Positions 16,039-24,604 of a stretch of 55,106 bases of DNA are shown one piece after another; the stretch's first letter is position 1; the number at the start of each line of letters is the position of its first letter. Origin of the DNA: Sulfurimonas sp. UBA2011 (GTDB taxonomy: Bacteria > Campylobacterota > Campylobacteria > Campylobacterales > Sulfurimonadaceae). Under the pieces are notes generated by a model that searched no databases, had not been told where the DNA came from, and worked only from the letters and a program-made list of their open reading frames with translations. Both the position numbers and the translations under genes were made by a program. The DNA lies in assembly GCA_002335055.1 (NCBI GenBank), contig DDCH01000012.1, forward strand, positions 36,328 through 91,433. Reading direction: 5' to 3'.

Positions 16039-16904
16039 TCTAACACTCCGTATATTTTTGCTCGTGCTAGTACAAGATATGAGTAAGAACTCATAGTTAA
16101 ACTCTCAGCCATTTTTTCATTTAAAGAAAAAACTTTTTTCTTTGAGTTTATTATTTCTAATGCTTCTTCGTACTCTTTTTTAGAAACCTTATATACTTCA
16201 TTTATCAAAGCTATCTGACTTGGATGAATAATAGTTTTACTAAAGAATCCTTCTCTCATATCCCTTTTTACATCTTTTACAAAACCATCTTTATCTCTGT
16301 AACAAGGGTAAACACCACCACTTACGGGAAATCCAGCACTTTTAAAAGTTGCTATAAAATTTCCGAGAACACTAGCAGGTGCAGATAAATCAAAAACAGA
16401 CTCATCACATTCTCTTCTTAAACTGAGTTGTCTAAGCATATCTTCAAGCCCAAAACGCACTAACAGAATTTTATGTTTGTTAGTCATAATTATTTTTTTA
16501 AGTGCATATAATTTTTGATGGTTAAAAAGCTCTTCACCCTCTATACTAGGCATGATTACATGATTTGTAGAGCTGAGTAAGCTCAAATAAGTCTCTGCAT
16601 TATTAAGAGAAAATTTTGCTAATACAAATCCAGTAATATTATCTATATGACTAAGTTGTAAAAGTTCGGATAGGTGTTGTGTATTTTTAGCTCTTATAAA
16701 AGTGAGTAGTGAATTTGTTGTGATGTTTGCTAAAATACTATTTATATTTTGCATTGCAGCTTCAAAGTGACTCTCCTCCAAACCGTCTTCAAAGTCTATA
16801 ACTAAACTTTTAAGATGGGGATACTTATTTTGGCATACTATCTCTTCTAATCTTTTATGTGAAGCAGGTATAAATAGTGTCGCACCAAGTTGCATATAGT
16901 TCAT
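16035..16904 (-). CDS. HpcH/HpaI aldolase / citrate lyase beta (CitE)-like protein
   Basis: 289 aa TIM-barrel C-C lyase family. Visible motifs are LFIPASHKRLEEI, VIDFEDGLEES (35-45), R71, SIEGEEL with E122, VRFGLEDM with E154/D155, and the late IIHPSQIALINEV. These match the acyl-CoA/Mg-binding residues of CitE-like lyases. No citrate lyase alpha or gamma subunit is nearby, so it is a stand-alone enzyme of unknown substrate. It lies five bases after the 2OG oxygenase, implying a shared transcript. Confidence 0.75.
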   Translation of the reverse strand: MNYMQLGATLFIPASHKRLEEIVCQNKYPHLKSLVIDFEDGLEESHFEAAMQNINSILANITTNSLLTFIRAKNTQHLSELLQLSHIDNITGFVLAKFSLNNAETYLSLLSSTNHVIMPSIEGEELFNHQKLYALKKIIMTNKHKILLVRFGLEDMLRQLSLRRECDESVFDLSAPASVLGNFIATFKSAGFPVSGGVYPCYRDKDGFVKDVKRDMREGFFSKTIIHPSQIALINEVYKVSKKEYEEALEIINSKKKVFSLNEKMAESLTMSSYSYLVLARAKIYGVLD

Positions 16905-16909
16905 AATAT

Positions 16910-17509
16910 TTACCTTTTATCCACTCGAAACCATCCAGCGATAGAGTGGCGTTTTTTCTCTGTTTTTAAGACTTCATGAGGAAACTTATCACTTAAAAAA
17001 ACAAGCATGGTATTTCCTTTTGGTAAAACTCTTTGTATCTCTCTGTTATTTTCATCATACAAGATAAGTTCTCCAGCATCACTCTCATTCCACTCTTCAT
17101 TTAGATATAAAAGTGTAGTTACTTTACGGTTACTACTGCCTTTAAAAGCGTCTAAGTGTTTCTCATAAAAAGCACCCTTCTCATATATAGAAAAATGTGA
17201 TTCGTAGTAAGTGAGTCCAAGATATAAAGAACGGTTTAGGTACTCCCTAAGTCCCTCAGTAAAGCTAAGGTACTCACTCAAAGTCCCATTATCTTCATCT
17301 ATCCATTTCGTTTTATCACTGCGCCGAGTTTTATCTATATGACTCTTTTGAGTATTTGATATTCTAGCTCTTTTATACTTACTTTCATCTTTTGAACATT
17401 TATATAGCTTATCTATAAGATCTGTATTAAAAGTATCCTCTAAAATTATGTAACCAGTATTTACAAGTGCATCTGTAATGCGAGAGTAGTGTCCTTCATT
17501 CATACTCAT
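16910..17509 (-). CDS. 2-oxoglutarate/Fe(II) oxygenase, prolyl-4-hydroxylase type
   Basis: 199 aa. Iron ligands are H118 and D120 (EKHLDAF) and H178 (KFPHEV); the 2-oxoglutarate-binding residue is R187 (KKRHSIAGWFR). The core strands (VTTLLYLNEEW, AGELILYDE) fit the P4Hc family. It would hydroxylate a protein or small molecule; substrate unknown. First gene of the run that continues through the CitE-like protein, the membrane protein, speD and bioA. Confidence 0.85.
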   Translation of the reverse strand: MSMNEGHYSRITDALVNTGYIILEDTFNTDLIDKLYKCSKDESKYKRARISNTQKSHIDKTRRSDKTKWIDEDNGTLSEYLSFTEGLREYLNRSLYLGLTYYESHFSIYEKGAFYEKHLDAFKGSSNRKVTTLLYLNEEWNESDAGELILYDENNREIQRVLPKGNTMLVFLSDKFPHEVLKTEKKRHSIAGWFRVDKR

Positions 17510-17609
17510 ATTTTATCATAATCTCATATTCAATATTTACACCTTTTTAACTAGTAATTTAATATATAATTAAATATGAATTTATATTATATGAGGTGAA
17601 ATAATTTAA

Positions 17610-17873
17610 ATGCTGTTAAATTCATACGAGAGTGGTGTAACTTTTGTTCAAGAAATTGTACAAAAGTTTAGAGCTAACACTGAAAATATTTCAGAAAATT
17701 TAACAAACTTTTTTGAAGAACTCAATTTTATTATTGAAAATACAAAAGTAGCAGTAGACTTATGGAAAAGTGAGGATTTTATAAAAGCGATTAAAACGAT
17801 GAAAGAGGTCGAACATTCTAGTGAAACAGCTTTTGAAAAGCTGTATACAAGTTTTGTAAATCATAGAAAATGA
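17610..17873 (+). CDS. Small helical protein of unknown function
   Basis: 87 aa, predicted almost entirely helical, with a heptad-like pattern and no membrane segment or signal peptide. Not recognised. A GAGGTGA element lies upstream at somewhat long spacing. Its 3' end contains two inverted repeats, the second covering the stop codon. It sits alone, divergent from the oxygenase and convergent with nifU. Confidence 0.45.
   Translation: MLLNSYESGVTFVQEIVQKFRANTENISENLTNFFEELNFIIENTKVAVDLWKSEDFIKAIKTMKEVEHSSETAFEKLYTSFVNHRK
17826..17844. repeat. Short inverted repeat inside the 87-aa gene
   Basis: ACAGCTTT TGA AAAGCTGT: an eight-base perfect stem with a three-base spacer, seven bases before the larger hairpin. 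Confidence 0.5.
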
Positions 17874-17883
17874 TTTACAAAAC
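17851..17883. terminator. 13-bp perfect hairpin between convergent genes
   Basis: GTTTTGTAAATCA and TGATTTACAAAAC pair perfectly around a seven-base loop. The hairpin covers the stop of the 87-aa gene and ends 13 bases from nifU, the position of a bidirectional terminator, although no T-run follows on either strand. Confidence 0.55.
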
Positions 17884-17895
17884 TAAAGTATAAAA

Positions 17896-18876
17896 TTAGA
17901 TAGGTAAAACTTTAATCTTGTCAGAAAGCTTCTCTTGAAGAGTTGACTCGATTGCATAAAGTGTACCTGTTGAGCTTGAATCACAAGACCCACATGCACC
18001 AAGGTATCTGATATAAATATCAATACTTCTATCATTCTTCTTAATGTCGATAATTTCAACATCACCACCATCCATAACTAGAAACTGACGTACACTTTCA
18101 TCAATTACAGCATCAACAGCTTTGATCTGTTGTACTAAAGTCATCTCTTCAAAGTTACCACCACCAGCAGCCATAGCATCAGCAGCAGATTTCATTTTCT
18201 CTGTATCCATCTCTTTACGAGTATCAACTAAAATGTCTTCTAAGTACCACTCACGAGCTTCGTGACCACCAGGCTTTATACATGATTTACAAAAACCACC
18301 AGCTTTAGTGTAATCTGTAACTTCTGAACATGTTTTAAGGTCATTTAACTTGATAACTTCTTGAAGTGTACCAAGTGAAACACGAGCACATTCACAAACG
18401 ATGATCTCTTCTTCAAAACTTTCAGCATCAACGCCCATGTAAAGTCCAGCAGCTTTTTTGATAACATCATAAGCCATAACTGAACAGTGCATTTTTTGAG
18501 GTGGAACTGCAGGAGTTTCAGGATCATCACGAAGAGCAAGCTCAACATCAATGTTTGTAATTTTTACAGCTTCTTGAACTGTTTTACCAATACAAAGTTC
18601 AGTCATAACATCTGAAGATGCAATAGCTGTACCACAACCAAAAGATTTAAACTTAGAGTTTACAATCTCATCATTTTTAGGATCAATTTCCCAGTAAAGA
18701 CGAACTGCATCTCCACAAGATTCTGCACCGAAATCAGCAACAATTAGTTTGTTACCACGTGCTTCAGCCTCAGCGTCAAAGATTTCTCCTTGGTGTTGAG
18801 GGTTATTCATTAATGTTGTTACTTTGTTAGAATATGCGTCCCATAAAGATTCGCCTAATACGTCTGCTTTTGCCAT
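17896..18876 (-). CDS. nifU: Fe-S cluster assembly scaffold NifU
   Basis: 326 aa three-domain scaffold. The N-terminal IscU-like domain has C54, C81 and C131. The central [2Fe-2S] domain has C161, C163, C196 and C199. The C-terminal Nfu domain has the CGSC pair C295/C298. Campylobacterota use this NIF pair as their housekeeping Fe-S system, so it does not by itself imply nitrogen fixation. The ATG has AAAGGAAAA upstream. It follows nifS by 49 bases on the same strand. Confidence 0.95.
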   Translation of the reverse strand: MAKADVLGESLWDAYSNKVTTLMNNPQHQGEIFDAEAEARGNKLIVADFGAESCGDAVRLYWEIDPKNDEIVNSKFKSFGCGTAIASSDVMTELCIGKTVQEAVKITNIDVELALRDDPETPAVPPQKMHCSVMAYDVIKKAAGLYMGVDAESFEEEIIVCECARVSLGTLQEVIKLNDLKTCSEVTDYTKAGGFCKSCIKPGGHEAREWYLEDILVDTRKEMDTEKMKSAADAMAAGGGNFEEMTLVQQIKAVDAVIDESVRQFLVMDGGDVEIIDIKKNDRSIDIYIRYLGACGSCDSSSTGTLYAIESTLQEKLSDKIKVLPI

Positions 18877-18925
18877 AATATTTTCCTTTTTTTAATTTAT
18901 TATTTTTATTTATTAAATGTTCTAT

Positions 18926-20140
18926 CTAGTGATGGTGAAGTTCACATTCTTGAACTTCACCACCCTTAGTTGGTGCTTGTTTTGCGAATGATGATGAAAT
19001 CATACGTAAACGAGCAACTGCTTCTTTGAAGTGGTTGATAGTATACTCAATCTCTTCATCAGTTGTAAATCTTGAAAGACTTAAACGGATACCTGTGTGA
19101 GCAAGCTCATTATCAGCACCGATTGCAAGCATAACTGTGTTTGCTTCAAGATCTGCTGATGCACAAGCTGAACCAGTTGATGCACCAATTTGACCATTGT
19201 TAAGGTCCCAAAGCATACCTTCACCCTCAACACCCTTAATAGATATAAGGATAGTATTTGGAGTACGGTTATTTCTCTCACCAACAACAAAAGTGTCATG
19301 AAGTTCAGAGATAGCATCTTCTAAACGGTCACGCTTAGCTCTAATTTTTGACATTGTTGCTTGAATATTTTTAGTTGCAAGCTCCATAGCTTCACCCATT
19401 CCAACGATAAATGGAACATTTAAAGTACCTGAACGACGTCCACCCATATGCTCTCCACCATGTAACAAAGGAGAAAGTGCTTGAGAGTTCTTAATATAAA
19501 GAGCTCCTATACCTTTTGGTCCGTGAAACTTGTGTGCAGAAAATGAGATAAAATCAACATGGATTGCTTGTAGGTCAACTGGAATCTTACCAACAGCCTG
19601 AACAGCATCTGAATGAAAAAGAACACCTTTTTCTTTACAAATCTTACCAATTTCTTCTATAGGATTAATCATACCAGTTTCGTTTGAAGCCCACATGATA
19701 GAAACAAGTGCTGTTTTATCTGTAATAAAACTTTTAACAGTATGTACTTCAACAACTCCCTGCTCATTTACAGGAAGATATGTTACTTTAACACCTTGGT
19801 CTTCTAAGAACTTACATGTAGAAAGAATAGAAGGATGTTCTACTTCTGTTGTAATGATATGGTTCTTATCACCATTAAGAATATGATCTACCCATACAGA
19901 CTGAAGTACCCAGTTGTTAGACTCAGTAGCACATGATGTAAAAATAACATCATCGGCATCGTTAGCATTTATAGCAGTATAAACTTGGTCGATAGCCTTT
20001 GTAATAGCTGGGTGTGGTGCTGTACCATACTTATGTAGTGAGTTAGGGTTACCATAAACTTCACTATAAAATGGTTCCATTGCCTTAACTACTAGTGGGT
20101 CACACATTGTAGTAGCATTATTATCTAAATAAACTTTCAT
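18926..20140 (-). CDS. nifS: Cysteine desulfurase NifS
   Basis: 404 aa PLP enzyme that delivers sulfur from cysteine to NifU. The PLP lysine is K204 (SAHKFHGPKG), the persulfide cysteine is C326 (STGSACAS), and the N-terminus begins VYLDNNATT. The C-terminus ends ELHHH, an unusual natural histidine tail that could bind metal. SD AAAGAGG. A Fur-box-like palindrome lies about 17 bases upstream of the start. Confidence 0.95.
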   Translation of the reverse strand: MKVYLDNNATTMCDPLVVKAMEPFYSEVYGNPNSLHKYGTAPHPAITKAIDQVYTAINANDADDVIFTSCATESNNWVLQSVWVDHILNGDKNHIITTEVEHPSILSTCKFLEDQGVKVTYLPVNEQGVVEVHTVKSFITDKTALVSIMWASNETGMINPIEEIGKICKEKGVLFHSDAVQAVGKIPVDLQAIHVDFISFSAHKFHGPKGIGALYIKNSQALSPLLHGGEHMGGRRSGTLNVPFIVGMGEAMELATKNIQATMSKIRAKRDRLEDAISELHDTFVVGERNNRTPNTILISIKGVEGEGMLWDLNNGQIGASTGSACASADLEANTVMLAIGADNELAHTGIRLSLSRFTTDEEIEYTINHFKEAVARLRMISSSFAKQAPTKGGEVQECELHHH

Positions 20141-20156
20141 TTTTACCTCTTTATAT

Positions 20157-20175
20157 TAAGAATGATTATCACTCT
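20157..20175 (-). promoter_or_regulatory. Candidate Fur box upstream of nifS
   Basis: On the minus strand, AAGAGTGATAATCATTCTT matches the 19-base Fur consensus at about 14 positions, including the uninterrupted core TGATAATCATT. It lies just upstream of the nifS ribosome binding site, where binding could block expression. From memory, H. pylori nifS is reported as iron/Fur responsive. Confidence 0.5.
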
Positions 20176-20336
20176 TCTTAAATAAGACAATTTTTGTCCT
20201 CTTTCGTTTTGACATAATAATAGCTTTGTGATTATGATTTGCTTAAGACAAACTGATAGCAGTTTTACTTTAAGAATTCAAACAGAAGTCCAAAGATGAT
20301 ACAATGAGACTTCTATACTAAAAGGAATGAACAAAT

Positions 20337-20843
20337 ATGTGTAACTTTAACAAACAAACAGACGATACAAAAGCTCTTATCCATCTTTTTATGACTAAAG
20401 CTGCCGAGAATGTAGGTGGTGCAAACTTTCTTTTAGAACTTATCGAAGCTATAAAATCTAAAAAGCCTCATGGTCTAAGTGAGAAAAACTCTCAAGTAGC
20501 TTCTAACCATACTATTATTAAATGGAACAAGGTTGTTTTTAAAGATAAAGCGGACCTCATTCAATCTATACTTGATGGACACCGTAGTTCTGAGAATCCT
20601 AACTTTAATATTTTAGACGAGCCAAATGCAAAAAAAAGAAAAAATATTCTTAATATGGTAAGAACTCTTACTCCTCTAGAGTTTACAGTAGAACCTCAAA
20701 ATCCAAATGATGGTGCTGGTTTTAACTTTAAAGTATTTGATTCAACTTCTGATGATGATGTTAAACTCAACCCTATCTTTGTTACAATGTTCTTCTGCTC
20801 AACTGAGTTTACAAAAAAAGCTTTAAAGCATAAGATAGACTAA
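20337..20843 (+). CDS. Conserved-looking protein of unknown function
   Basis: 168 aa, soluble, no signal peptide, membrane segment or recognised motif; it starts MCNFNKQTDDTKALIHLF. SD AAAAGGAA at eight bases. A TGATACAAT box (20296-20304) could be its -10. It lies between divergent nifS and leuC and has no evident operon partner. Confidence 0.55.
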   Translation: MCNFNKQTDDTKALIHLFMTKAAENVGGANFLLELIEAIKSKKPHGLSEKNSQVASNHTIIKWNKVVFKDKADLIQSILDGHRSSENPNFNILDEPNAKKRKNILNMVRTLTPLEFTVEPQNPNDGAGFNFKVFDSTSDDDVKLNPIFVTMFFCSTEFTKKALKHKID

Positions 20844-20878
20844 CTAAATATATAAATTTCACTTTAAACCTCTTATGA

Positions 20879-20884
20879 TATAAT
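20879..20884 (+). promoter_or_regulatory. Candidate -10 box for leuC
   Basis: TATAAT in TTATGATATAATCACA, 37 bases before the leuC ATG, with an AAAGAGG ribosome binding site downstream. Confidence 0.5.
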
Positions 20885-20920
20885 CACAATAATAATTATA
20901 TATAAAGAGGTTCATTCACT

Positions 20921-22180
20921 ATGGCTCAAACAATAACAGAAAAAATATTCTCTCAACACATAGGTCGTGAAGTATCTGCGGGTGAAATCATTCGTTGTGA
21001 CATCGATATGATTATCGGTAACGATATCACTACTCCTATTTCTATCTCTGCATTTAACCTTAGTGGTGCAAAAAAACTAGCAAATCCAGATGGTTTTTCT
21101 ATAGTTCTTGACCACTTTATCCCTGCAAAAGATATCGCTTCAGCCAATCAAGCAAAAATATCTCGTGTATTTGCTAAAGAACATAAACTTAAAAACTTTT
21201 TTGATGAAAAAGATATGGGAATCGAGCATGCTCTTTTACCTGAAAAAGGTCTTATTGTTCCTGGTGATGTAATCATCGGTGCTGATTCACATACTTGTAC
21301 ACATGGTGCTCTTGGAGCATTCTCAACTGGTATGGGAAGCACTGACCTTGCGTTTGCAATGATAACTGGAGGAAACTGGTTTAAAGTTCCTGAGTCTATC
21401 AAGGTAGTTCTAAGTGGTGCACCTAAAGAGCATACAACTGGTAAAGACATCATCCTAGAAATCATTCGTCTTCTTGGTGTAGATGGTGCTTTGTACCAAA
21501 CACTAGAGTTTACAGGAACTACAATCCCTCATTTAAACATGGACGATAGATTTTCTATGTGTAACATGGCAATTGAAGCTGGAGCAAAAAGTGGGATCAT
21601 CGCTTATGATGATGTAACAAAAGAATTTTTATCTGATAAAAACCTTGCACGTGAACCTCGTATTCATTACTCAGATGATGATGCTGTTTATTGTAAAGTT
21701 TTAGAGATAGATGTTGCAAACCTTGAACCAGTTATTGCTTATCCTTTCTTACCATCAAATGGGCACCCTGTTTCTCAAGCAGTAGCTGACCATATCAAAA
21801 TAGACCAAGCATTTATCGGTTCATGTACAAATGGTCGCTTAGGCGATCTTAAAATAGCATCTGAGATTTTAAAAGGTAAAAAAGTTCACGAAGATGTACG
21901 TCTTATCGTAACTCCGGCAACTCAAAGAATCCTAAAAGAAGCATATAGACTTGGATATATGGATATCATCATCGATGCAGGTGGTGTTGTTTCTAACCCT
22001 ACTTGTGGTGCTTGTCTTGGTGGATATATGGGTGTCTTAGGTGATAATGAAAAAGCAATAAGTACTACAAACCGTAACTTTATAGGACGCATGGGAAGCC
22101 GCTCTTCTGAGGTTTACTTAGCCAACTCAGCTGTTGCTGCAATTTCTGCTATTACTGGTTACATTACAGACCCTAGATAG
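20921..22180 (+). CDS. leuC: 3-isopropylmalate dehydratase large subunit
   Basis: 419 aa aconitase-family [4Fe-4S] enzyme of leucine synthesis. Cluster ligands are C302 (GSCTNGR), C362 and C365 (NPTCGACLGG). GADSHTCTHGALGAF is the typical substrate-binding stretch. The length of about 420 fits the HacA/archaeal-like LeuC branch found in this phylum. The partner small subunit LeuD is not in the window. mobA starts four bases after its stop. Confidence 0.9.
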   Translation: MAQTITEKIFSQHIGREVSAGEIIRCDIDMIIGNDITTPISISAFNLSGAKKLANPDGFSIVLDHFIPAKDIASANQAKISRVFAKEHKLKNFFDEKDMGIEHALLPEKGLIVPGDVIIGADSHTCTHGALGAFSTGMGSTDLAFAMITGGNWFKVPESIKVVLSGAPKEHTTGKDIILEIIRLLGVDGALYQTLEFTGTTIPHLNMDDRFSMCNMAIEAGAKSGIIAYDDVTKEFLSDKNLAREPRIHYSDDDAVYCKVLEIDVANLEPVIAYPFLPSNGHPVSQAVADHIKIDQAFIGSCTNGRLGDLKIASEILKGKKVHEDVRLIVTPATQRILKEAYRLGYMDIIIDAGGVVSNPTCGACLGGYMGVLGDNEKAISTTNRNFIGRMGSRSSEVYLANSAVAAISAITGYITDPR

Positions 22181-22184
22181 AAGT

Positions 22185-22763
22185 ATGATAAACCTTCCAT
22201 GTGTAATCTTTGCAGGTGGGAAAAGCTCAAGAATGGGAGAGGATAAAACTCTTCTCCCATTTGCAGGTTTTACAACTCTCACAGAATTTCAATACTCCAG
22301 ACTCTCTAAAATATTTACCAATGTTTACATCTCATGTAAAGATAAAAATAAATTTCCCTTTGATGCAAACTATATAATAGACAAAAAAGTTCAAGACACT
22401 TTTGCACCAACACTTGCTTTTGTTTCTATATTTGAGTCTCTTAAAACAGACTCTTTTTTTGCCATTAGTGTTGACTCTCCTTTTATAAACGAAGAGACTA
22501 TTGTAAAACTTATATCCAATGACTCCCAAGAAGTAGATGCAACTATTGCAAAAACAGAAGGTGAAGTACAACCCCTATGTGGAATTTATCATCGCTCTTT
22601 ACTACCAGCATTTGAGACAATGCTTAAAGAGGATAGACATAAACTTAACTTCTTACTTAAAAACTCTTTAACAAACTATGTCATATTTAAAGATGACGAT
22701 ACCTTCTTAAACCTAAACCACCAAAAAGAATACGAAAAAGCACTTACATTAATTCCTAGCTAA
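22185..22763 (+). CDS. mobA: Molybdenum cofactor guanylyltransferase
   Basis: 192 aa nucleotidyltransferase. The signature FAGGKSSRMGEDK (9-21) binds GTP, and AISVDSPFINEET follows. It attaches GMP to molybdopterin to form the MGD/bis-MGD cofactor. The longer frame from 22134 would overlap leuC, so MINLPC at 22185 is chosen. Note that SoxC-type enzymes use Mo-MPT without GMP, so MobA here probably serves other molybdoenzymes such as nitrate or formate enzymes. Confidence 0.85.
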   Translation: MINLPCVIFAGGKSSRMGEDKTLLPFAGFTTLTEFQYSRLSKIFTNVYISCKDKNKFPFDANYIIDKKVQDTFAPTLAFVSIFESLKTDSFFAISVDSPFINEETIVKLISNDSQEVDATIAKTEGEVQPLCGIYHRSLLPAFETMLKEDRHKLNFLLKNSLTNYVIFKDDDTFLNLNHQKEYEKALTLIPS

Positions 22764-22781
22764 TTATTGCCATCTCTTCGC

Positions 22782-22787
22782 TATAAT
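22782..22787 (+). promoter_or_regulatory. Candidate -10 box for moaC
   Basis: TATAAT in TCGCTATAATAG, 26 bases before the moaC ATG, in the short mobA-moaC gap. Confidence 0.45.
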
Positions 22788-22812
22788 AGTAAAAAAGCAA
22801 AAGATAAAACCA

Positions 22813-23283
22813 ATGAACTTAACACATTTAGACGAAAACCAAAGACCAAAAATGGTTGATGTAAGTGATAAACAAGAGACTACAAGAGTAGCAGTTGCAA
22901 GTGGTATTATAGAGATGAGTCAAGATGCTTACGATGCTATAGTTACTGAAAAAACAAAAAAAGGACCCGTTTTACAAACTGCAGTGATTGCAGCTATTAT
23001 GGGTGTTAAAAAAACTAGTGAAATCATTCCTATGTGTCATCCTTTAAACCTTAGTGGGATAAACTGTGATGTAGAAGAACTCCCAGACCTACCAGGTTTT
23101 AAACTTATAGTTACTGCTAAACTAAAAGGTCAAACAGGTGTTGAGATGGAAGCACTCACAGGAACAAGTATAGGTCTTCTTACTATATATGATATGGTTA
23201 AGGCGATAGATAAGGGTATGGTAATACGCCATGTTCAACTTGAAACAAAATCAGGAGGCAAAAGTGGAGACTATAAACGATAG
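22813..23283 (+). CDS. moaC: Cyclic pyranopterin monophosphate synthase
   Basis: 156 aa, full family length. Catalyses the second half of the first molybdopterin step, with MoaA. Signature stretches are MVDVSDKQETTRVA, IPMCHPLNLSG and VEMEALTGTSIGLLTIYDM, ending KSGGKSGDY. The start has only a weak ribosome binding site. Its last 20 bases overlap the next gene. Confidence 0.93.
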   Translation: MNLTHLDENQRPKMVDVSDKQETTRVAVASGIIEMSQDAYDAIVTEKTKKGPVLQTAVIAAIMGVKKTSEIIPMCHPLNLSGINCDVEELPDLPGFKLIVTAKLKGQTGVEMEALTGTSIGLLTIYDMVKAIDKGMVIRHVQLETKSGGKSGDYKR

Positions 23284-23533
23284 TGAGCAAAAAGTACTTA
23301 TTGAGTATCCTTGTAACTGGTGTTATAAAGTCATAGCAAGTGAAAAAACTGCACTTGAACAAGCTATCCGAGATGTGATAGATGCAAGAGAACATACGAT
23401 TACACCTTCAAACAAGTCTAAAACAGGAAAGTACATTAGTATGAACCTAGACCTACTTGTTCATAACGAAGATGATAGAACTTTTATTTTTGAGGCATTA
23501 AAAAAGCATCAAAATATTAAAATGGTACTTTAA
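23264..23533 (+). CDS. DUF493/YbeD-family protein
   Basis: 89 aa from a GTG at 23264, chosen because AGGAGG lies six bases before it inside the end of moaC. The frame begins VETINDSEQKVLIEYPC and contains the DUF493 pattern of an ACT-like small regulatory fold (IEYPCNWCYKVIA, then a DLLVHNEDD strand near the end). Biochemical role not established. Translation is probably coupled to moaC. Confidence 0.7.
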   Translation: METINDSEQKVLIEYPCNWCYKVIASEKTALEQAIRDVIDAREHTITPSNKSKTGKYISMNLDLLVHNEDDRTFIFEALKKHQNIKMVL

Positions 23534-23544
23534 AAGGAGATATG

Positions 23545-24582
23545 ATGGCACAAAATATAGAAACTAACCTAAAAACTGTTTACAACAAAAGGTTTAAAAC
23601 TATCGATGAACGAATCCTCTCAGCGATAGAGGAGAGTAAGATAGATTTTGATTCTCTTACTTTAGAAGAAGTGCGTCAAGTAGCAACATCTATTATTGAT
23701 TTAGAAACTTTAACTCTTCAAGATGATGTGCAAGCACTTTTAGCAGAGAAAGAGGCTATAGAACGCGAGCTTGAAAAAAAATCTGAAGCTCTTCAAAATA
23801 CTAAATACACTATCTTTAATTTGCTAGAGGACGAAGTTCTAAAATCTGATAATGCACTAGCCAAACTCCATCAAGTAAAACTACAGTCAATTGACCTCTA
23901 CGATATCCTAAGTGAAATGGTTGAGTCAGCAATTATCGCAGCCTTAGAAAAGGATACACATGGTGACATCACAGAGTCAAATACAGAAGTCATCAAAGAG
24001 ATCAGTTATGAGTCTATAAAGGAGGGTTCTCTTAATACTATACGTGTGAGAAAAATTCTCTCAACAATTTTAGTAACTGCAATTGATATGGCAGAAGCAA
24101 CACCAAATAGAGCAGATCAGATTCTAAGTTCTACTCTTCACGGTATGAGAAGTGGACTTATCAAATCAATCGATAGATTTAAAAAGCGTCTTGAGTTTAT
24201 GCCACTTGAAGCAAAACATATACTAATAGAGGACTACGATACTATTATCGAAGATTTAAATCAAACAGATACTCTTTTCTCTCAAGTAGTTACAACACAA
24301 GCACAGAAAAGTTCTAAGGAGATTAAAAACATTCTTACCAAACTCAACCATGAGATGGCATATGACCTTGAAGAACTTATTTTAATCTCTAAAGAGACAG
24401 CAGACATAATGAAAAGTAGATTTTCTGTATTTGCAAAGAATGCTATGAAACAAGCAGATATAGCGATGCACTCATCTACGGCACAAGAAGCAAAAAGAAT
24501 GGGCATGCAAGTATTTGGTGTAGCAAGAGTTGCTCTTAGTAGTGCAATCAAATCAGCAAAAGATGCAATAGACAAAAAATAA
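23545..24582 (+). CDS. Conserved-looking coiled-coil protein of unknown function
   Basis: 345 aa, acidic to neutral, nearly all helical, with a strong coiled-coil candidate around residues 60-90 (LLAEKEAIERELEKKSEAL). No membrane segment or signal peptide. Two ATGs are adjacent; the second (23545) is better spaced from AAAGGAG. It lies 11 bases after the YbeD-like gene. Repeated helical C-terminal segments and a terminal KSAKDAIDKK tail loosely recall phasin- or apolipoprotein-type helical proteins, but this is not an assignment. Confidence 0.6.
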   Translation: MAQNIETNLKTVYNKRFKTIDERILSAIEESKIDFDSLTLEEVRQVATSIIDLETLTLQDDVQALLAEKEAIERELEKKSEALQNTKYTIFNLLEDEVLKSDNALAKLHQVKLQSIDLYDILSEMVESAIIAALEKDTHGDITESNTEVIKEISYESIKEGSLNTIRVRKILSTILVTAIDMAEATPNRADQILSSTLHGMRSGLIKSIDRFKKRLEFMPLEAKHILIEDYDTIIEDLNQTDTLFSQVVTTQAQKSSKEIKNILTKLNHEMAYDLEELILISKETADIMKSRFSVFAKNAMKQADIAMHSSTAQEAKRMGMQVFGVARVALSSAIKSAKDAIDKK

Positions 24583-24604
24583 GTTTACAACAAAAGGACT
24601 TCTT

